64,000 bases of DNA from Neoceratodus forsteri (taxonomy: Eukaryota; Chordata; Ceratodontiformes; Ceratodontidae): assembly GCA_016271365.2 (NCBI GenBank), contig CM057456.1:169356001-169420000 (forward strand). Direction: 5' to 3'. Position numbers and translations under genes: made by a program. The notes below the pieces were generated by a model. It saw only the letters and a list, made by a program, of their open reading frames with translations. It was not told the DNA's origin and searched no databases. This document shows positions 57,501-64,000 of this stretch, in pieces. Numbering within the stretch: position 1 is the stretch's first letter; the number at the start of each line of letters is the position of its first letter.

Positions 57501-60500
57501 TGTCTATTTAAGAATCATAAATTAAAAAGAGCTGAAGGATCATCTTCCATAACAGACAAGGTGACAAACACATAGATACATACAAATTATTCTACTTGGA
57601 ATAATATTTTCAGTGCAAGTTTGACCTGACAATTAGGAGCTGCTTTGGGGTCCAAGCTAACATTTTTATTTTTTTATTTATTTTTTTACACTGGTGAGAA
57701 ATCTGAAAATCAGATTAAACAATTACTAACCAATCTGAACTGGCTAATGGATTGCTTGCAGAACTGGACTTGCTTTTTGTACTGACTTGATCGGGAAAAA
57801 AAGGTTGCCTGCTTCACTTGTATCTACCTTGTTGTATACAGCCTGTAGCTAACAAAAAAATGCAGTTGAATGGGGTCGATCTCTATACTGACCAACCACC
57901 ACGCCCATCACCTGCATTTTTTTGGCAAAGAAATTACAACCCTCTACATCTACTTGCAGCCAGAATATAAGTATAGCAATGATCTACAATAAATTCATTA
58001 TGCCCAGTTTGGTTAGCACAAACAGAATTCATTAGAGAAAAAAATAAAAAAATAAAATTTAGCTCAAGATCAAGCCTGACTTTCAAACTATATAAACCTC
58101 ATGTATAATTGACTTACCTTATTCTGTTTTCAGCAATAAACCAGGGACTACAGGTTTCAATATTTTAGATTAGACACAGTCTGCATCTGAAACTGGCCAT
58201 ACAGTATAAGGAAGTTCAGGAAGTGCCAACAAGATCCAGGATACAAAAAAAATATATATATTTTACAGCTTCTGCACATTAGACATTTCTGGAAAAAATA
58301 CCCCAGAAAAAAACAAAACAAACATGATTTGAAAATGGAGTACCTGTGACGTATAAATAAAAAACATCTTCCTTCAACTTATCTCTTTCCTCCCGATCTA
58401 CAGGACAGAACATGGTTCAGTTGCTCGACTTTTCCCCGAGTGATATACTCACCCCATGTTGGCAACCTACGGTCAAGGCATACTAAATAAAATGAAAATA
58501 CGCTACTGGCATTGAATTATCAGCAATTAGCTGTGTAATGTAGCTTACATGCAAAAAGGGGCCAACATGAATTCACAGAGCAACTGAACAGCATCAGGAG
58601 TTATGGGGAAGTGCCTACAAAATCCAGGAATAAAAAAAAAATCTTACAATATTTTACAGCTTCTGCACAGTACACCTTTCTGAACCACATAATAAAAACG
58701 GCAAAAAAAAACCCCAAATCAGATATCTTCACCAACAAAAGAAAAATGACAAATTCACTGAGCTAAGCCGTGCGCGCTATTTGCAAAAAGTAACTGCAAC
58801 TAATAATACTGCATTCACAACGATGTTTACAGTCCAATAAGATATATACAGCATCCCAAAAAAGTAAAATGAGGCATCCTTGTAACAAAATGCAGTGAAT
58901 GAGTTGTAGTATCAGTCGTAAGCAAGTAGGTGGCACCAAAGATATGCTAAGATGGCAGAGAAGTTATGTACTGTACAGTACTGTATATGTTTCCCTGCCA
59001 CATTTTTCTCTTCGATTTTCCCTGTAGATCTGTTTGCAGTTTGCAGATCTGCTTGCAGTTCTGTCTATCGGATGTCCCCAAGTTCTGTTTTCATTTGACA
59101 ATTAGAAGTGGGTAAAGCTGCGGACAGCAGGCAGGGAGTTTAGAGAAAGCGGAGGGAAAGGCATAGAGTCAGGTGGGAGAGGGAACTGCAAAAAAAATCA
59201 CTGACACTGCATTTTCAAGTTCTCAATGACCCCGTCTACAGCTACAGTGCCAAATCTGTATTGTTACATATTACAGCATATGCACTCTCGATTATCCAAT
59301 CTCCCGTTTATCCGACCCGATCGGATGTCTCCCAATCAGTTTGGATAAATGAGGTTTGACTGTAAAACAAATCCTCTTCCAACTTATCGCTGGCCTCCTG
59401 ATCTACAGGAGAGAACGTGGCTCAGTTACTCGATTTTTCATGATTTATTTACTCACCCCACGTCGGCAGCCAAGGGTCAAGGCATACTAAATAAAACAAA
59501 AATATGCTACTGGCATAGAATTATCACCTGAGATGGTAGCTCCATCCTATTTTGGCAATGCTAGATAAACAGGAGATCGTGGAGAAACAAGCATTCAACT
59601 GATGAAAAAATAAAACAAAAAGGTGAGGTTTTGAATAGCACTAAATCATGACCAGAAACTACAAAACACAAAATTAGCATGGCTGATGTATTCCTGAAAT
59701 TGGTACACTGCATACAATGAGGTGTGCCACTGGAAGCTGTGGGTGGTTGAAGTGAGGCGGTCCCATGAATATTTTCTTTTTGGTCTGTTTGGTACTGTAG
59801 CTATTGAATGGTGTGTTGATTGCTATGGGCTACTACGCTGAGGTGTCTACTGACCTGTACAAGTCATCAACTTGTAAGTGCCAAATCTGTCTTAAGTACA
59901 GAGTTCCTGCCATGTGACTGGATTTTCAAATGCCATGCTGGATATGCAGATGCAAAATCAGAACTAATCCACAAAACACAAATCAAATAAAACACCGGAT
60001 GAAAGATGAGCTAATAACCGGCCCTACAAGCTAGCACATTTTTGCTCTGGAAAAAAAACGTACACACATAAAAAAAAAAAAAGAAACAAAAGCATAAAAT
60101 GAAAAGAGATTTCAATAAAAATTTCCTCTGCCATAACACCAATACCTTTCAGGAAAACAAGCCAAGAATAGCCACATAATTATTGAAAACTGCGATGTAG
60201 ATTGCCGTTGGAAAAAAATGAGGAAATAATGGAAATTATCAAAATTAGCCTAGCAACCTCACCTTATAAAAAATAACAAGAGAGGATGATTCTGATGGAG
60301 GCGTTCCCTTTACACAGATCGTAATCGTTCCTTACACAGATCACAATTCCACCACTAGTACTACGTCCTCACGGAGTGCAGTTCAGGAGGAATGAAGAGC
60401 CACAAGGAGAAAGAGCTGAAAACCGCCACTAAAAAATCACATGGTCAAGCAGTTTTGCCCTGTCATTGGTGAAAGCACTGAGCAGAAGATACATTCAGAT

Positions 60501-60585
60501 CTTCTACATATGCTGCTGCTGGGCAGATTAGGATAGCAGTTATTTTTACCGCATTTTTGTTCAGTTAAAAAAAAATGAGCTTCTG
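57501..60585. other. Right flank of the piggyBac-like unit; internal duplications, no gene
   Basis: 58365-58530 and 59375-59527 match over about 160 bp (CTTATCTCTTTCCTCC/CTTATCGCTGGCCTCC, TCAAGGCATACTAAATAAAA, GCTACTGGCAT). TTTTACAGCTTCTGCACA occurs at 58261 and 58655. 59285-59363 reads, inverted, CAGTCAAACCTCATTTATCC, which resembles a pogo/Tigger terminal repeat next to TA. No conserved coding frame was seen. Confidence 0.5.
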
Positions 60586-60661
60586 GACGTAGCAACCTGT
60601 CGGCGGCAGTCAGTGACATTTCTGAGCATGACGTAGAAACCCGTTGGTGGCTGTGGGAGGG
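60586..60661 (-). repeat. Right terminal region of the piggyBac-like unit
   Basis: GACGTAGCAACCTGTCGGCG at 60586 is repeated as GACGTAGAAACCCGTTGGTG at 60630, and the unit ends GGCTGTGGGAGGG before TTAA. In inverted sense it starts CCCTCCCACAGCCACC. Compared with the left end, CCCT, GCCA and a doubled CTGCC...GGTTT-type inner motif are shared, though overall identity is modest. Confidence 0.7.
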
Positions 60662-60665
60662 TTAA
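60662..60665. other. TTAA target duplication, right
   Basis: Matches 19150-19153. Confidence 0.85.
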
Positions 60666-60978
60666 GCAACCAATTGTTCTGGCTGATGTTAAGCTATGTT
60701 TGGGGGACACTACCGCCTTGAGTCAGCTATCTAAACCCCTTAAGGACTGGACCCTGGCAGCCATCCTGGAGGCTAAATGCCTTCTCTTTAAGTATTGGCA
60801 CAAGCCAGTCATCCCTACCCTCAATGCCTGGCATGCAGGTTTGGCCAAGCTCTCTCTTTTCAAAAGGCTTTCCCACCTTCAGAGGGGTAATCTCCACCAT
60901 TGCTATCAGAAATGGGAACCATATCTTTGCTCCCCACTTTGTAAAATCCCGGAGTCACCCTCTAACCCTCCTATTTAA
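60664..60978 (+). pseudogene. Outer L1 ORF2, extreme C-terminus
   Basis: Continues the frame left at 19151: KQPIVLADVKLCLGDTTALS, LSKPLKDWTLAAILEAKCLL, FKYWHKPVIPTLNAWHAGLA, and a stop after about 105 residues. The AAILEAK...FKYW...PT...W pattern is the usual end of L1/Tx1 ORF2. Confidence 0.85.
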
Positions 60979-61318
60979 TGGGCTGACCGTAATCCTTTAG
61001 TTACATTATAGATGATAGCATGAGACATTATGTACTTGTCATATGATATAAGCATTTACCTTTATCTAGGGTTCAGTTCTTTTCTATGTACTATTCTCCC
61101 AAAAAGTACTATATCCTCAAGACAATTGTAATATGGAAAACTTGGATATCCTGTCAGTACGACTTATAATGAGAACACCTGTGTAATGAAGGATAACATC
61201 TATTTCCATTGTGCCTTCTGAAATGTACCATACTCAGTAATCAGTTGACTGTGCTGCTTACTCTCTACTGTATAAAAGCACTTAAAATACCTCAATAAAA
61301 TATTATACGATAAAAAAA
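60979..61318 (+). mobile_element. Outer L1 3' UTR and A-rich tail
   Basis: Non-coding sequence ending CTCAATAAAATATTATACGA and a run of A. AATAAA at 61293 is the likely polyadenylation signal. Followed at once by the target duplication. Confidence 0.8.
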
Positions 61319-61333
61319 TAAATAGCAAGGATC
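61319..61333. other. Target-site duplication of the outer L1, right
   Basis: TAAATAGCAAGGATC, identical to 11106-11120. Confidence 0.9.
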
Positions 61334-61594
61334 ATTAGGAAAAAGCAGGAGATTGTGCAATATAAATATAACTAGCTAATAGAGTATTATATAATAATTA
61401 AATGAAGTATACTAATTGACTATTAAAATACTGTTTTGAATAGTAATAATTTATACTAATGATGTATTAAATAGTTTATGTGATTTTTATAAATATAATG
61501 TATGGATTTCTGTTGTAATGATATTGCTGTTCTTTTGATACATTTGTAACAACAATTTTAACTTGTCCATCAATAACAAAGAATTGAATTGAAT
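61334..61594 (+). mobile_element. LINE-X 3' end
   Basis: ATTAGGAAAAAGCAGGAGATT continues the 3' UTR interrupted at 11120 and matches 10856-10990. It ends in GAATTGAATTGAATT, a simple-repeat tail typical of some non-LTR clades. Confidence 0.85.
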
Positions 61595-61765
61595 TACTAC
61601 CTCACAAAAGTGGCAGGTGTCATATTTTCAGATCCTGACCAAAAAGTGTTTTTGCACTTGTGACATGAAGAGAGGCTTCAACCAGAATTTTATGAACGAT
61701 ACCTGTCATATTTAGAATGGTAGGTCATACAAAGGCTGATAAAAATTGTGGTCAAAACGTAACAA
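61595..61765. repeat. Right half of fold-back repeat copy 3
   Basis: Starts with the target duplication TACTACCTCA and continues AAAAGTGGCAGGTGTCATAT, TTTTATGAACG, ACCTGTCATATTTAGAATGG and ATAAAAATTGTGGTCAAAA, completing the repeat begun at 9265. Confidence 0.6.
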
Positions 61766-62650
61766 AAAAAAAAAGAGTTGTGTTCATTGTTGGCTGTTGA
61801 CCCAGTGGGTAGCGTGTTGTGATCACATTCTGTTTAGCTGAGTACAGGGCCAAACCCATTGAGGCAGACAGATGGGTAGAGGCTGGTGGGCTAGCACTGC
61901 CATGTGAAACCACTCCCAGCTTGGGGAAGGATTTTGCAATGCTGGCCACAAATGCAACAATTAACCATATAGTGAAGAAAAATGTGCTCTTGGTATAGAG
62001 CCCAGAGGTCCCTGTGTCTCTGTATCCAGACCTTCATAGAAGTGCAGGCCCCAGACAGCCCTGAACTTTCACAGTCATATGGACTCTTGGTCCTGTGTAT
62101 CTGCATATGCGGCCACATGGAAGGGCACTTTTGCAGCCCCACAGACAGACCCACAGATTATTTTGATCCATAGTTGCACTTCTGCAGCCAGATGAACTCT
62201 TCCCTTTTCACGGAGCTGGTTGGGCCCTGACCATATGCATCTGTTCACACAGGTCCTGAATGGACCTGCATGAATAAGGATATGATTCCTCTATCACAAA
62301 AAGAAAGGACATTTGTTGCAAAAATGATGTTAATCCAGACATTAGGGTTAAAGAAGATAAAGGGGGACAAAGTAAAAAAATGAAAAACATTTTTGTTTGG
62401 AGTCTTTTGAGTCTTGGCAGATTGATGGTGTTGTTTTCCTTGGGGTTGTTAACATCCTCACAATCAAACACAATCTATTTCTTTGTGCAAGACAGCTATG
62501 ATTGATTCTGTTGGCCACTTGTGGCAAGACATACTTCTCTACCTCTGACTTGGAGCTGTATCTTGTGCTTCTGACAGGAGGCTGTGGGATGGGGGAAGGA
62601 GTGAGATTGAGGGTTGACATTCTCCATTCCTAAGTCTACTAACATAGTAT
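61766..62650. other. No gene recognised
   Basis: Several short open frames on both strands, none with recognisable motifs. Confidence 0.45.
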
Positions 62651-62929
62651 TTAAAATGAATTTAAATATATAGGCCCAGATATTCAGACTACACCAGGCT
62701 GTGGCGCAAGCCTGGGTGCAGTGCAACTTGGCTGCACAGGTGCATTGACTGGGCGATATTCAATGGAGCTGCACCATGGCACAGCATTGTTGCATATAGC
62801 ACCTTGGCCACCCGCAGTGTGCATGGTGCAGTGGCACTGTGCCAGCGCAAGTAGCCAGAGTGGAGCAGGGGGATGCGCTAGCACAAGTTCCATTGCGCTA
62901 AGCGCTACAACCATGATATTCAAAAGTGC

Positions 62930-63005
62930 ACATACAAATGGGGCCATAATGAATGCAAGGCACAAATGGGACCATTTGCATGTCATTATGGCCCCATTTG
63001 CATGC
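62930..63005. repeat. Perfect 18-bp inverted repeat
   Basis: CAAATGGGGCCATAATGA is mirrored by TCATTATGGCCCCATTTG about 45 bp away, and the spacer itself contains CAAATGGGACCATTTG, a smaller palindrome. Confidence 0.8.
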
Positions 63006-63119
63006 AGGTGCACCGATTCCTGGCGACTTGCTCCTGGAGCCCAGCCAGGCAGCAGCCATCGGGGACCGATGCCCCCTGCACAGCACGGCAATGTGCCTCA
63101 CTGCCCAATCGTGGGCTTA

Positions 63120-63870
63120 TGTATAAATAAAAGCATGTCCTATATCCCAGGTGGTCCAGTGGACTGTTCGCAGCCTGATCACAGGCATTTGTATAAAAAA
63201 TATAAGACCAATCTCCCTGGTGGTCCAGTGGACCGCTCGCAGCCCAATTGTGATCATTTGAATCAGAAAAAGTAAGTCCAATATCACTGGTGGTCCAGCA
63301 GTACCCTCCCACCCACCCACTGAGCCCCACCACCCTCCCTCTCATCAGCGGTGGGCGGCAGCACCCACCCACTTGCTGCCCGCCGCCTGCCAACTGACAT
63401 CGCAGGTTGTATTCACCCATTGGTCCACAGTGTGAGCCAATGGTTGTACAGCCTGTACCATACTACACAGTCCAGATATGTGAATGGATCCATTCACAAA
63501 TCTGGACTGTGTAGTACAGTACGGGCAGCATGCACATTGGCTCATGCTGTGGACCAATGGGTGTACAGCCCTACCTATGGTGTCAGTCAGCAGGCAGCGG
63601 GGTGGCAGGTGGGTGGGGAGGGTAGTACCACTGGACCACCAGGGATATTGGACCTACTTTTTCTGATACAAATGCCCATGATCAGGCTGCGAGTGGTCCA
63701 CTAGACCACCAGGGAGATTGGACTTAATAATTTAATACAAATGCTTGTGATGAGGCTGCGAGCAGTCCACTGGACCACCAGGGAGATTGGACTTAATATT
63801 TTAATACAAATGCCCGTGATGGGGCTGTAAGTGGTCCAGTGGACCACCAGGGAGATTGGAATTCCTATTT
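63120..63870. repeat. 740-bp palindrome built from 69-bp satellite arms
   Basis: The centre is TGTGAATGGATCCATTCACA near 63480-63499. Outward pairs: CACAGTCCAGAT and ATCTGGACTGTG; GTGAGCCAATGG/CATTGGCTCATG; CCATTGGTCCACAG and CTGTGGACCAATGG; GGTGGGTGG on the right and CCACCCACC on the left; then satellite monomers GGTGGTCCAGTGG on the left and CCACTGGACCACC on the right. Confidence 0.85.
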
Positions 63871-64000
63871 TATATTTATGCCCACAATCAGGCTGTGAGC
63901 GGTCCACTGGACCACCAGGGATATAGGACGTGATTTACTTTTAACTTATGCCCATGATCGGGCTGACAGCAGTCCACTGGACCACCAGGGATATAGGACG
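63630..64000 (+). repeat. 69-bp satellite, continues past the window
   Basis: GGACCACCAGGGA (or AGACCACCAGGGA) at 63633, 63703, 63772, 63841, 63909 and 63979 gives a period of 68-70 bp. Inverted monomers lie at 63150, 63219 and 63289. Confidence 0.9.

Larger units (their letters stand above)
19154..60661 (-). mobile_element. 41.5-kb TTAA-flanked, piggyBac-like unit
   Basis: The unit begins CCCTTACGCTGCCAAGG and ends CCACCAACGG-related sequence AGGG in inverted sense (GGTGGCTGTGGGAGGG). Both ends are flanked by TTAA, and each end has a short direct repeat just inside it. Removing the unit rejoins the L1 ORF2 frame exactly. A decayed piggyBac transposase sits inside at 37493-39351 on the minus strand, which sets the strand given here. 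Most of the interior is tandem arrays, hairpin repeats, duplicated blocks and LINE insertions. Without the LINEs I recognise, about 31 kb remains. What is seen: edges, TTAA and transposase. What is inferred: that this transposase, or a relative, moved the whole unit, rather than a small element that grew by later insertions. Confidence 0.75.

Noticed and set aside
19154..60661. A captured virus as cargo, as in Teratorn
   Set aside because: No capsid, polymerase or other viral gene motif is visible; the interior is repeats, LINEs and a few transposon-type pseudogenes.

Overview
The window is transposon-packed vertebrate DNA with no intact host gene, no rRNA or tRNA gene and no CRISPR array. 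CR1-type LINEs ending in tails such as TATGTTTCTATG, several L1/Tx1-type LINEs, a piggyBac transposase, an SGNH hydrolase pseudogene and many tandem and fold-back repeats point to an amphibian or non-avian reptile. A caecilian amphibian is my best guess, from the form of the LINE tails only, and that guess is weak.

The main structure is a nest of insertions whose edges pair up concentrically. A diverged fold-back repeat (9265-9361 and 61595-61765) is split by an unclassified LINE, here called LINE-X (9362-61594, 10-bp target duplication TACTACCTCA). The 3' UTR of LINE-X is split by an L1 (11121-61318, 15-bp target duplication TAAATAGCAAGGATC). This L1 holds a near full-length CR1 (to 17062) in its ORF1. 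Its ORF2 is split at a TTAA by a 41.5-kb unit (19154-60661) that begins CCCT and ends AGGG. The L1 reading frame resumes exactly across the TTAA. A decayed piggyBac transposase lies inside the unit (37493-39351, minus strand). Inside this unit a CR1/L2-type LINE (about 21833-28140) is in turn split by a 5'-truncated Tx1/L1 LINE (23226-26844, 15-bp target duplication ACGATCACCCTTTTT).

Layout: 1-9361 holds a 53-bp minisatellite, two minus-strand CR1 copies, a 149-bp tandem repeat, LINE tails and fold-back repeats. 9362-19153 holds LINE-X, the L1 and the CR1. 19154-60661 is the giant piggyBac-like unit. It starts with a 380-bp satellite in alternating A/B order (19530-21705), followed by a macrosatellite built from a 38-bp minisatellite and a roughly 1-kb cassette with remnants of a coding frame (21705-33215). 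Then come the SGNH pseudogene, hairpin elements and the transposase with 221-bp downstream repeats. The rest is two duplicated blocks in the same order (39.8-43.0 and 51.0-56.0 kb), CR1 pieces, an inverted dimeric satellite with an approximately 630-bp palindrome (51.5-55.3 kb) and a 145-bp repeat (56.6-57.5 kb). 60662-61604 closes the L1 and LINE-X. 62930-64000 holds palindromes and a 69-bp satellite that runs off the window.

None of the open frames looks functional. The sequence reads as a chronicle of insertions, with one very large TTAA-flanked unit as its most unusual part.
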